A DNA stretch of 64,000 nt, taken from contig JAHLTZ010000045.1 in the NCBI GenBank assembly GCA_025786725.1, positions 87,724 to 151,723 of the forward strand. The letters run 5' to 3'. Position 1 is the first letter of the stretch. The number at the start of each line of letters is the position of its first letter. The stretch comes from Syncephalis fuscata (Eukaryota; Zoopagomycota; Zoopagomycetes; Zoopagales; Piptocephalidaceae). The position numbers were made by a program, and so were the translations under genes. Of the stretch, positions 33,431-44,929 are shown piece after piece. Below the pieces are notes generated by a model that saw only the letters and a program-made list of their open reading frames with translations, had not been told where the DNA came from and did no database searches.

Positions 33431-34634
33431 ATGCGTCATTTGATTCGACTAAGTGCATCAGGTATACGGCGTCAATGTCGTTTAGGAGTAACTAGTGTTC
33501 AGGTAGGTGGGTCACCCTTAATTGATACCATAGCTAATATGTTTAATAGACGGTGGCTGGGCCTTTCCATTCACCAATGGTCTGTGCATCATCGAGTAGA
33601 CAAATGATGGTGCCGATGTTAGCCACATCAATGAACATGTTCATGCAGCCATGGCCGCAACAGCAGCGGTATTTTGCGGCAAAGAAGAAGAATAAGAAGG
33701 GTAAACGCGGTGCTGATGCCGATGAAGATATGAACGACGATATAGTAGAGGAGCTAACGAGCAAGAAGGGAGGAGGGAAGCGCCATAGTCTATCTGAAGC
33801 AGATGTTGAAGCTGCTGAAGGAGCCGCTAGTCAATTTCATATTAATACATTTGAAGATAAAATGAATGGCTGTATAAAGCGATTACAAAAGGAGTTTAGT
33901 CAATTGCGTTCAGTTCGTGCTAATCCAGGTAATTAATGATAAGTTATGATATATTTTAATAACGATATATGTATATGTATATGTATATGTATATTAGCTA
34001 TACTTGATACGGTTCAAGTACAAGTAGAAGGTCAAAAAGCACCATTACAACAACTAGCTCAAGTATCAGTACGTGATCCATTAATGCTTGTTGTAACAAC
34101 TTATGATCCATCAGTAAGTCATTTATGTAATATTTATTGTAATTGATACAAATGTTAAATAGATGATATCAGCGGTTGATAAGGCAATTCGATCCGCTGG
34201 TCTGAATCTTAATCCAACGGTGGATGGTAAATTACTTCGTGTTCCGATTCCAAAGTAAATTAGCTTTTTACAGCTACTATTACCTAGCGCTAAATCTATA
34301 TATTAGAATGACCAAGCAAATACGTGATGAAGTGGCTAAACAAGCAACGCAAATTGCCGAACAAGCACGTAGTCATATTCGTGCCGTTCGACAAGATGCA
34401 CTAAAACACTTGAAGAAATTAGAATTATCAAAAGATGATACACGACATATGGAGAAACAGGTATCGTAATAATAATAATAATAATAACAATAATAGTATA
34501 TCTAATTAACTAACTAACTATCAACGACGTATTCATTGTTTATATTTATTTAGGTACAAACACTTACGGATAAATTTGTACAACAAGTGGATCAAGCAAT
34601 GAAAGCTAAAGTGAATGATATTACATCTGGTTAA
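33431..34634 (+). CDS. RRF1: Mitochondrial ribosome recycling factor
   Basis: Splits post-termination mitoribosomes together with EF-G2. ATG at 33431; exon 1 is a short Arg-rich targeting start (MRHLIRLSASGIRRQCRLGV). Exon 2 continues the presequence, ending near QRYFAAKKKNKKGKRG, and begins the mature protein. The RRF domain follows over several exons: AILDTVQVQVEGQKAPLQQL, SVRDPLMLVVTTYDPS, AVDKAIRSAGLNLNPTVDG, LLRVPIPK, TKQIRDEVAKQATQIAEQAR, ALKHLKKLELSKDDTRHMEK, and a last exon DKFVQQVDQAMKAK ending at 34634. All core RRF motifs are present in order. One intron contains a TATATG microsatellite near 33967-33993. Confidence 0.93.
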
Positions 34635-35283
34635 AACTGTAAACAGTTTTAAAGAGTAGTTTAGTTTTATGAACCCCTGTTTGATTTTAGCCATTCCGTA
34701 ATTGTCCACAGACACTTATGCACACACACACACACACACACAGACACAGACATAGACACACAGACTATGGATATACGTACTTTTGACCACCATTTATAAT
34801 GATGATACGGAGAGTGATAGTTGGACAAGGATCTAGCATAATAATAAACAATTATTTTATTAATTAATTATAATTATAGTTGCTTATAATAATAATAATA
34901 TAGACTATTTATCGATAATACTAATTTATGATATTTACAAACGATGACGAATAGAAGGAATGTATGAATGAAACGGACAAATCAAAAGTCAATCAAAAAT
35001 GATAGTTCCTCTTTACTATCTTTAACTATTATTATAATGCTGTAATGGCTATCACATTAGTATTATGACAATAACTACAGCCATAGTGGATGATGTTCTA
35101 TAATGACTACGGCTCCGATCTTTCCGCCTGCCTCCGTTCATCCTCACGGATATACACGCCTAGTTCCTACCCTTCCCCCTCACACTATTCCCACTCGTGC
35201 CTTCTTCTCTCCTCTTTCGCGTCGGCTTTTACGCGTTTCTTCCCTTTAAACACTTTCTTACTTTGGTACTGTTGTTGTCTACG
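34635..35283. other. RRF1-ATP1 intergenic region with a CA microsatellite
   Basis: About 650 bp. A (CA)n tract lies at about 34719-34741, followed by AT-rich sequence. From about 35100 to the ATP1 start the plus strand is strongly pyrimidine-rich, as is common just upstream of highly expressed fungal genes. No gene seen. Confidence 0.55.
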
Positions 35284-37475
35284 ATGTTCAGGAGCGTTGC
35301 CCGCCTTTCCTCCCGGCAGTTGGCCCGTCCTTCGCGGTCGGTCATTGCTCAACTTGTACGTAGCCATGATCCAAACAATAGTTGCACTTTTGAATAAACG
35401 TGTTGTGTCGGGATGTTGATGAGGATGGCGTCATAGCATTGCTGACTTTGATCTATGGCATATGCCGTTGAATCAAAGTCAACGACCCTATAATGGCATC
35501 GTCATCAGTGTTGTAGACCGCACGGATATGTTAAAAGGCGCATATACGGTGTTTGGATCATATTAATCCAGCGTTTTCAAATCCAGATGCTAATATAAAA
35601 ATGCTTTATATATGCTGTATTTAATGGTGTATTTAGGCCTCGCGCAATGTTGCTGCTGCTTCTCAAATGGGTCGCGCTTTGTCCACAAGCGCTATGAGCC
35701 AGGCTGCTGCTAAGCCAGGTAAGCGATCGGCTGAAATGCGCTAGAATAAATAGCGCTATGGCCATGTAGTCTATACATAAATAAATAAATAGCATTGACT
35801 GACTTTTAATACTGCTAGGTACCTCTGAGGTCAGCTCCATCATCGAGGAGCGCATTCTTGGCGTCAAGAGCGACGTCGATATCCAGGAAACTGGTCGTGT
35901 CTTGTCTGTTGGTGACGGTATTGCCCGTGTCTACGGTTTGAAGAACTGCCAGGCCGAAGAAATGGTGGAATTCTCCAGCGGTGTTCAGGTAGGCTAACTA
36001 GCATTTAGGCAGCCATTCATACCATATGTGCATCAAAAATGATGGATAATGTTATAGATTGGGTCTAATTGCATTGTTGTTGTATAATGTGTAATTAATC
36101 AATATAATAATTTAATATTATACAGGGTATGGCTCTTAACTTGGAACCAGACAATGTCGGTATTGTCGTGTTCGGTAACGATCGTTTGATCAAGGAAGGT
36201 GACACTGTTCGTCGTACCGGTAACATTGTCGATGTACCAACTGGCGATGCTTTGCTCGGCCGTGTCGTCGATGCTCTTGGTAACCCAATTGACGGTAAAG
36301 GTCCAATTAAGGCCAGCTCCCGTCAACGTGTCCAAGTCAAGGCTCCAGGTATTATCCCACGTCAATCTGTACACGAGCCTATGCAGACCGGTCTCAAGTC
36401 TGTCGACTCTATGTTGCCAATTGGTCGTGGCCAACGTGAGTTGATTATTGGCGATCGTCAAACTGGTAAGACTGCCGTCGCTCTTGATACTATTATCAAC
36501 CAGAAGAAATGGAACGATGGTGCTGACGAGTCCAAGAAGCTCTACTGTGTCTACGTTGCCATTGGTCAAAAGCGATCCACTGTCGCCCAGTTCGTAAAGA
36601 CCCTAGAGGAATACGATGCGCTTAAATACACCATCATTGTAGCTGCTACCGCCTCCGATGCTGCTCCATTGCAGTTCTTGTCGCCATACTCTGGCTGTGC
36701 TATGGGTGAACACTTCCGTGACAACGGCAAACACGCCCTTATCATCTACGACGATTTGTCCAAGCAGGCCGTCGCCTACCGTCAAATGTCGTTGTTGCTT
36801 CGTCGTCCACCTGGTCGTGAAGCCTATCCTGGTGATGTGTTCTACCTTCACTCGCGTCTTTTAGAACGTGCTGCCAAGATGAACAAGGACTTTGGTAGCG
36901 GTTCATTGACTGCCTTGCCAGTTATTGAGACTCAAGGTGGAGATGTGTCTGCATACATTCCTACCAATGTCATTTCCATTACTGATGGCCAGATTTTCTT
37001 GGAAGCCGAGTTGTTCTTCAAGGGTATTCGTCCAGCCATTAACGTCGGTATTTCCGTATCTCGTGTCGGTTCTGCTGCCCAGACCAAGGCTATGAAGCAA
37101 GTTGCCGGTTCGCTTAAGCTTTTCCTTGCCCAGTATCGTGAAGTGGCCGCCTTTGCCCAGTTCGGTTCCGATCTTGATGCATCCACCCAGTTCTTGCTTA
37201 ACCGTGGTGCCCGTCTTACCGAGTTGTTGAAGCAGCCTCAGTACAGCCCATTGCCAGTCGAACTCCAAGTTGCCATCATCTACGCCGGTGTCAACGGTTT
37301 CCTCGACAAGATTGAGGTCAAACGCGTTGTTGACTTCGAAGGCGCTTTCTTGCCATTCATGACCTCCCAGCACGCCGATATTCTTTCGTCTATTCGCACG
37401 GAAGGCAAGCTTACCGAGGCCACTGAACAGAAGTTGCGTTCGGTTATTACCGAATTCAGCAAGACGTTTGTCTAA
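35284..37475 (+). CDS. ATP1: Mitochondrial F1-ATP synthase subunit alpha
   Basis: Non-catalytic alpha subunit of the F1 hexamer in the mitochondrial matrix. Exons are 35284-35355 (targeting peptide [20 protein letters not shown]), 35637-35718, 35819-35988 and 36126-37475. The mature N-terminus has [20 protein letters not shown]; then [35 protein letters not shown] with the P-loop, [20 protein letters not shown] (alpha signature region), and [20 protein letters not shown]. Length (about 557 residues) fits. Codon use is far more biased toward C-ending codons than in neighbouring genes, which suggests high expression. No frame breaks. The first intron is unusually long for this window (about 280 bp). 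Confidence 0.97.
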
Positions 37476-37920
37476 AGACATACACTGGCTGCTATATAGC
37501 AATCACTACGCGCCCTTCTTATTAGCGTAAGGAATCTTTTTCTTTGTTTCCTACAACGCCATTCGATTATCCCCCTTGCCCCTACCTACTACTACTACTT
37601 CTTCTTCTTCTATTCGACAATCATTGGATATAATTGTCGTTTTTTTGTTGGTTGTAACCAATGGTTGTATGATTGCAATCAGCTTTTGTCTACTTGAGCC
37701 GTTGCATATTGTCACCTTTGGCGCGATTGTGATGATAGGAAGAAAAAATTCAACATTATTCAATAGTTAGCTATAGATGTGTATATGTAATGTGTGTGTG
37801 TGTGTGTGTATGTATAGAGAAACAGTACAGAGCGATAGGTTAAATGTTTTACTAGCTATATAAGCGAATTAATGATACAAATGCAAGTGGCACAGAACAA
37901 TACTAAGTTAAAATGCATAT
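37476..37920. other. ATP1 3' region with TG microsatellite
   Basis: Convergent intergenic stretch between ATP1 and MPS1. It contains CT-rich tracts, a (TG)n tract at about 37791-37808 and no supported ORF; the short open run at 37576-37770 is hydrophobic low-complexity sequence and not convincing. Confidence 0.5.
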
Positions 37921-40900
37921 TCACTGATGATTGGCGTTATTTAGCGATGCCATTCGTTGATGCTGATTCATAATAGAACGTAAAAGACCCTATTAAATAA
38001 CAATAGGTTAATATTAAGTAATGGAAATAATAAAGGTGACTAAATAGTATATAATTTATACTCTAGATCACTTTTAATAACTTGCCTGTGACAATTCATC
38101 AATGCCCTGAGGTGAATCAAATCGCTTTGGATGTCTTTTATGATAATCAATGACAGTTTTTACAATTGTATTCATTAAATCAGGAGTAAGTGTTGGATAG
38201 ATAGATTTGGAGACTATAATAACAATAATGTTAATAATAATAGTAACAATGTTAATTAATAGTTAATTAATAACTAAATAGCCATTATTACTATTACATT
38301 AATTACTTACCTAAAGATACTCCTTGTCGACGTAAAATCGGATCAGCTAATAATTGCGGTATAGTAGCACGTTCCTTAGGATTACGAATAAGACACGATT
38401 TCAATACACGGATCAATTCAGGATCAACTGGAATGGTTCTTGACCTGGAACTGGTGATGTAGCCTTGGGTGGATAATTAATGACATAGTTTGGATTCTGG
38501 ATACATTGTAGCTTTTGCATTATGTTTAAGTGGGAAAATGGCGTATAGCCATAGACCATTTGATAAAGAATACAGCCCAGTGACCAGACATCACTTGCCC
38601 GACCAAGCTAAATTAAAAGCAACATAATAATATTACCATTATTAGCAGTACTATTGCTAGATAAACAAATACTCAATAGCCTACCTTCATTAATTGCTGA
38701 TGAGGCTGTCCCGGTCTAACCGAAGTATTTGTATCTTGGAATGCCTCTGGTGACATATAATTAAGTGTACCGATCTAGATAAACAAATTCAATTAGCGGT
38801 TATTTTATTAAATGATACCATTGATGTGCAAATATACATAATGTATTAATTGTACTTACATGTTGATCGCGATGAATATTCGTTGTGTCATTACCAATCG
38901 CTTTAGCAATACCAAAATCAATCAATTTCAGTGTTCCGCCTACTAAAAGAAAATTGGCCGGTTTTAAATCGCTATGTACAATTTTCTCTTCATGAATAGT
39001 CTCAACTGCTTGTAGCATCTAATATACAATAGTTAATATTTATATTATGCTTTACTACAGTGCTTTATCTACCTGTTCCCAGTATAAAAGAATGAAATTC
39101 ATACTAATGGGCTTGTCATGTTGCTTCTTTAATATCCCATCAAGATCGATATCACCACATTCCATTAGCTATATTATCCATATTATAGTAATTAATATTA
39201 TACAGTTCATATTATATCATCGTGCAATACTTGCCATCATAATCACTTTACGTTCCGTATCATATTCCCAATCGGCCAATTTAATAATATATTCTTGATT
39301 GGCCAGACGTTTCAGTAGATTAATTTCATTTAAATAGCCTTCAATTGTGGCCTGATCAGCCTTACGAAGTGTAACGCGTTTCAGTGCAAATATACGATTA
39401 TTGGGTGCCATTACTTTAAACACCTTGCTACTACCACCTTTACCGATAACACTAATACGAGAGAATGTTCGTGTATTAATCTAATTGATAGATATATTAG
39501 TATTATGTTTATTAAATAGCTTATTAGATAGTACTTACTGTAAATGTTGAGTTATTTGAAGCAACAGCAGCAGTAGTAGCAGCATTGGCAGCAGTATTGG
39601 CGGCAGTATTGGTAATGGTAGGATTGGTAATATTTGCAGTTCCATTAGTTACATTTGCATTCAAATTAGCTTTTGTTGTATTAGATGCTATTACTAATGG
39701 CATAGGTGTATTATTATTATTATTATTGCTAACTGGAACATTAGCATCAGTGGCTGGCGTCTATTATATATCAATATCGTCAATATTATTAATTTAATAG
39801 CTATAATAAATATTGTACTAACCTTTGTTGCTATAGGTGTCTCCAATACTGTGTGTAATTTAACTGGATCAGGTTCAGTCACAGGTACTAAATTGCTTTT
39901 TGGTTTTACTAAAGCATCAGCCATTGGATTGGTTGGGTAGTTTGTTTTTGACTGGTTTAGAATAAATGGGTTTTCTACTAAAGGATTTAGTGGATGGTTT
40001 ACTTCATGTTGTTGTTGTTGTTCATGGTGATTTAATTGACGTGAGTGTAATACTGGTTGTTTATCAGTAGAAGATCGACGAGAAAGTTCATGTGATATGG
40101 TTGAATTCAATGGCTGTTCTACAATATCTGTTGTTGGTGATATCGCCTTTGGTTTCATTGTAGATTGAGCTTCAAATGTTACTGATTCAGTACTTTTACC
40201 AGAAGATGGTGGCATTTGATAAGAAGTGGTTATAGGATGGGTTGACTGAATAGCATCGGATATTTCACGAAAGCTTTGTGATAATCTAGTATTTGGACGA
40301 TTATTTAATATATCTTCATTTGATTTAACTGATGCGTGATTCATTGTACCAAATGAATAAATATCAGGTTTTGATGAATTTACCGATTCTAATTAATAAT
40401 AAGTAAATACTAACGTATGTTGTATAGCTAATACCTACGTTCTACGTGTAAAGATGCTGTATGTGATTCATCATATAATTGAGATGCTAAATAGAAATTA
40501 AATATATGTAATATGTTATACATTATATATTAACGCATTAATACTATTCTACCTACCATTACTTATTCTCTTATTAGAATCTGTTACAAATGACGATGAT
40601 GGTAATTCATCCTCTTCTTCTTCATATTCATCCTTTCTCTCCTGTCTTAATGATCGAGCTGGTGGTCCCAATTTTACAGGTCGACGTGGAACTGTAGTGA
40701 TATGTCGTTTGGTAATTCGTGATGAAGATGCAAATCTATAATTTAATTGGTGATTGTTATTATAATAAATAAATTGTGCTAATTTAATTTAACTTACGTT
40801 GAAAGAATTGGACTAGTTAATCTTACCGCGGGTGTACTTGGTTGTTTCTCAGTTAATAGACTAGCTGATTTATCCTAATTATAATTTTATTATTCTATTA

Positions 40901-41331
40901 AATTATTATAGTTGATTTTGTTAAATAGAATTACCTTTTCATAATCATCCACCGGCGATGAAAAGAGCGCTGATCCACCAGAGTTGGCCGCTACATCACT
41001 ATGCTGTTCTGGATCAGATGTAATACTCAGTTTATGATCCATATTCTACTATTGATACTGCCATTGGCAAATAAACGACCCTGTAGCGGTTTAGGTAATG
41101 GCGAGTCCATGCCAGGTGAAGACGGCTCTATTCCGTAACGAGCAAAGAAGTCGCTGTCTAACATCGGTGGTACAGCATCTCCATCCGCATTTGAATCGAG
41201 TTTACCACCACTACTTACAGACAACGGTAACTGGCGTGGCGGTGTTGTTACCTTTGACTATATATATATATATATATATATATACTAATAAGTGATGCGA
41301 AGTACACAAAAGAATGACTTACATTATTCAT
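37921..41331 (-). CDS. MPS1: Dual-specificity spindle checkpoint kinase Mps1/TTK
   Basis: Phosphorylates kinetochore proteins to signal unattached chromosomes. The kinase domain carries ATP-Lys in [14 protein letters not shown], then [20 protein letters not shown], catalytic loop [31 protein letters not shown] and [15 protein letters not shown], all matching the Mps1/TTK subfamily, and [20 protein letters not shown]. The long N-terminal region (39.6-41.3 kb) is low-complexity with Ser, Thr and Gln. Exon 1 is only three codons (ATG at 41329-41331), followed by an intron with a (TA)n tract; exon 2 reads [13 protein letters not shown]. The last intron starts with GC (CAG/GCAAGT). Single-base breaks occur near 41045 and 38440. 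The short last exon ends at TGA 37921-37923. Divergent neighbour: NOP15. Confidence 0.88.
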
Positions 41332-41690
41332 TTTATATGTATATATTTACGACTAGACGGCAACAAAAAACAGTACACCAAGGTATGGTTTAGACAATAA
41401 TTACCGTCCAGTTCAACACGATCTGTAACAGACACAAGAATCAAGACGGACCTTGCCTTGTCGATAGCCCGTTAAGATGATACTAGGAGAGGTTGTTAGG
41501 AATCTGGCGGTGTTGTGTTTTGTGTGTGTGTGTACGTGTATACATGTTATGATGAGGAGAAGAGACTCATTAATATGACCAAGACCAAGAATAATGTCAA
41601 GATAATCACGTGATTTCTATGGTAATTAAGAAAAAAAGAAAAAAGTATTTTTTTCTTTACTCCTTATTCACCGTTGATATTATTATTATT

Positions 41691-42881
41691 ATGGCTCGTA
41701 AATCTCAAGGACCACCTGCTGCGTATAGGCAGAAGAAGACAAATAAGCCAAAGAAGGATGAGGAAAAGGCGATTGTAACCTCGGTTGAAGCTGAAGAGCT
41801 TGACTATTTGACTATGAATGCCGATGATAGCGATAACGGCTCTGACAATCTTGATGAAGCGCTACAGGATGCTATTGAATCAGATGACGGCGAGGATAGC
41901 TCAGATGCTGGTGAAGATGAAGATGTATCAGCAGATGAAGGTGATAGCGATGAAGATGGCGAGGAAGAAGTATCAGGCGATGATGCATTTGCCAAGAATA
42001 CATCGGTTGTAGCATTGGATCCAGCACAGCAAGAAGAGATTAATGCACGCTTACAAAAGGTTAAAGCAAGAGTAAGTATGGATATAGGCACTATAGAAAT
42101 ATATAGCTTATATGAAGTGTATAATAGAAGCAAGGTCAGGAAGTTAAAAGCCTACCTGGTGTTGTTTATGTGGGACGTATTCCACATGGTTTCTACGAAG
42201 AGGAAATGCGGGGATATTTTGGTCAATTTGGCACTGTATCACGTTTAAGATTATCACGTAACAAAAAGGTTAGCAATTAGACAGTTACATAAGTAATATT
42301 TATCATCTTTATATTAATAACACTTTTAATAGACTGGCCAATCAAAACATTACGCTTTTATTGAATTTATTGATGCTGATGTTGCCGAGGTTGTTGCCGA
42401 TACAATGAATAATTATCTATTATTTGGACATTTGCTAAAATGTAATTAACAATAGCTAGTAGATTAAATAGTATATAGCACTAATATTATGTAAATAGGC
42501 AAAGTGGTACCGCAAGAAAAGATCCATCCACGCTTATTCGATGGAGCCAATCGTAAATTCAAACCAGTGCCACGACACAAGCTTGCTCGTGAAGAACACA
42601 ATCGAGTAAGTTATTAGAGATGATATTAATATTAATACATATCTAACATTGTTTAGACTCGTACGGCCGAGGAAGCTCAACGTAATGCAACAAGACTACT
42701 ACGCAAAGAGAACCAAAAACGCAAACGAATCCAAAATGCGGGCATTGAATATGATTTCCCTGGTTTTGTAAGTAGCTTGGTATTCAATAGATAGAAAGTA
42801 GTTACTAATAGCAGCAAAATAATGTTGTTGTATAATTAGGCTGCGACACAAAAATCGAAAACAACGCATACTCGTTCTTAA
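41691..42881 (+). CDS. NOP15: Nucleolar RRM protein Nop15/NIFK-like
   Basis: RNA-binding factor for 60S ribosome biogenesis (yeast Nop15, human NIFK). ATG at 41691. An acidic N-terminal region ([20 protein letters not shown]) is followed by a single RRM split over exons: [20 protein letters not shown] (RNP2 region), [37 protein letters not shown] (RNP1 region), [17 protein letters not shown]. Next comes the family tail [20 protein letters not shown] and a basic region. The motif [18 protein letters not shown] and the KVVP...HP tail distinguish this family from other RRMs. The last exon ends at 42881, only 60 bp from the convergent COX15 stop. The Ki67-FHA-binding part of human NIFK is not recognisable. 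Confidence 0.9.
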
Positions 42882-42941
42882 ATCGGCGATTGATGCCAAA
42901 CAGATCATGATTAGTAAAGATAATATTCAACGTTTATTGAT

Positions 42942-44683
42942 TTATAGTTTGATTGGAGAACGTTTTAATAAATGGGCTAGACGTAATACAATCGTTAAGA
43001 GAACGAGTGAGCCTGCTTGATGCGATGCAGCAATTGGAATAGGTACTGAGTAGAGCAGTGTTGTAATACCTAATGAGACTTGCGCAAGTGCAGCAATAAG
43101 CATGCCATGTACAGTTAACATAGCAGGTCTAGACAATGGTAGTCTACGAGCATATGCCCATAATGCTACAGCAGCAGTAACCGTTGTTGTTCCCTAATAA
43201 TAAATTAATAACAATAGATTAATAACAATGTACTAGATTAATAGCTACTTACAAGTACACGATGATCAAATTGTACGGTAGTTGGATTCTCAAATATGTT
43301 TCTCCATCGAGTTGTGTCGCCTGGCTTCATAAACATTTCAGACCAAATATCGTGCTCTGGAGGAATCCAACGACTGCCCATCTTTGGGAATGTATCATAA
43401 AGTAGACCGGCATCAAGACCAGCTACAAAAGCACCTAATAATAATAATAAATAGATAAATAAATATATGATTAGATTGAATACTAATAAATATTAATTAA
43501 CTTACCTGACATGGCAGTTAAAAAGATAAGCGCTGATAGAGCTATAGAACCAACACGCACTGATTTAATAGCTGGATGGGCTAATTGCTGTTTATACCAA
43601 TGTATTAATATACTATTATATATTATAGGATAGATTGCTTACTCGCTGTATAGCTTCAGTAGTTGGACGCGCCTTTGATAGCACATCCCAACCAGTGGCA
43701 AGCATACCAATGTAGATTAGAAAGGCTGAGCCTAAATGAGCCGACAACCTATACTGACTAACTCGCGGTATCGTATTACTTTTAATAATCTCATCATCCA
43801 ATCCACTCTTCACCATATACCAACCAAGTGCACCCTATACAGCCATTAGCACACCACTACATTAACAGACATAAGTGTAACCTACTTGGAATCCAATAAG
43901 TGCACTGATGCCTAATACTCGCTTGCCAAGTGTACGCGGCAACCAACCACGTCGCCAAAAGTAAAGGGCTGGCAAAACAAAAGTAATGCCAATAACACGG
44001 CCCCATAAACGATGCCCCCATTCCATGTAGAATATACGTTTAAACTCTTCCAATGTCATACGATGATTAAGACTATAGTTAAATTAATAATTAATTAGTT
44101 AGCCAACATTATTACTAATAGTCACATTGTTACTAATATACATTTTATATTCTGGATATTGTTTGTACTTTTCAAATTCCTCCTCCCATGCTTGTTGACC
44201 AATAGGTGGCCATACACCTTTTAGTACATTCCATTCGACGATGGATAGACCACTCTCGGTTAGACGAGTTAGACCGCCCAATACAACAATGCCAAATACT
44301 AGAGCACCTGAACCAATAAGCCAATAGCCTACCAGAGGTGGTGTCTCTGTTTTTGTCTCTTTTTTAGTATCGTTAATAGCTTCCTTTAATGTTGTTTCTT
44401 TAATACTACTAGTATTGCTAGTGGTAAGAAGACGACGTGACGATAGCATTCGTGTTACTGGTCGCGCTATTGCCGAGTGATTTGCTAATAAAGAACGCGT
44501 CGATGCAAAGCTATGACAACCATGCTTTGTAGCGTCCTTACTACTATTGCTATAGCTATTGGTTTGAGACCAATGACGATAGGCTGTAGTCATAATAGTA
44601 CGACGTGTATATAATGTCGCTGTAAGGGGTAACCGACCTAATGGCGGTCGACTAGACCGTAATAAATTTAATAGTATCGTCAT
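42942..44683 (-). CDS. COX15: Heme A synthase Cox15
   Basis: Inner-membrane monooxygenase converting heme O to heme A for cytochrome oxidase. ATG at 44681-44683 opens a long presequence ([20 protein letters not shown]...). The core begins with [40 protein letters not shown] with the conserved Glu, then [20 protein letters not shown] with a heme-ligand His, [52 protein letters not shown] with a second-half His, and [19 protein letters not shown] with the last His. Eight hydrophobic segments are expected and visible across the exons. Frame is consistent. The 3' end almost touches NOP15. Confidence 0.94.
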
Positions 44684-44929
44684 GGTGCAATTTAGTCAAG
44701 TAAAAGGTAACAACACAGTGTAAACAAGTGTTATAAAACAAAAAAAGAAAATATAGACTTATAGTTAGTAGTATTTAATAGTAATAACTTTAATGCCGAT
44801 GTGCCTCGGTAAATATCGGAATCATCACCCAAAGAGATTTATATATAAACACGGGTAATCAACAATACAAAGAATAAAATAATGATATGAATGGTTTAGC
44901 CGTTAAAAAGCATGTGCAAAGTAGTAAAA

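Noticed and set aside
36903-37502. 199-codon minus-strand ORF opposite ATP1
   Set aside because: Antisense of a highly biased coding exon; the long frame is a by-product of ATP1 codon use.
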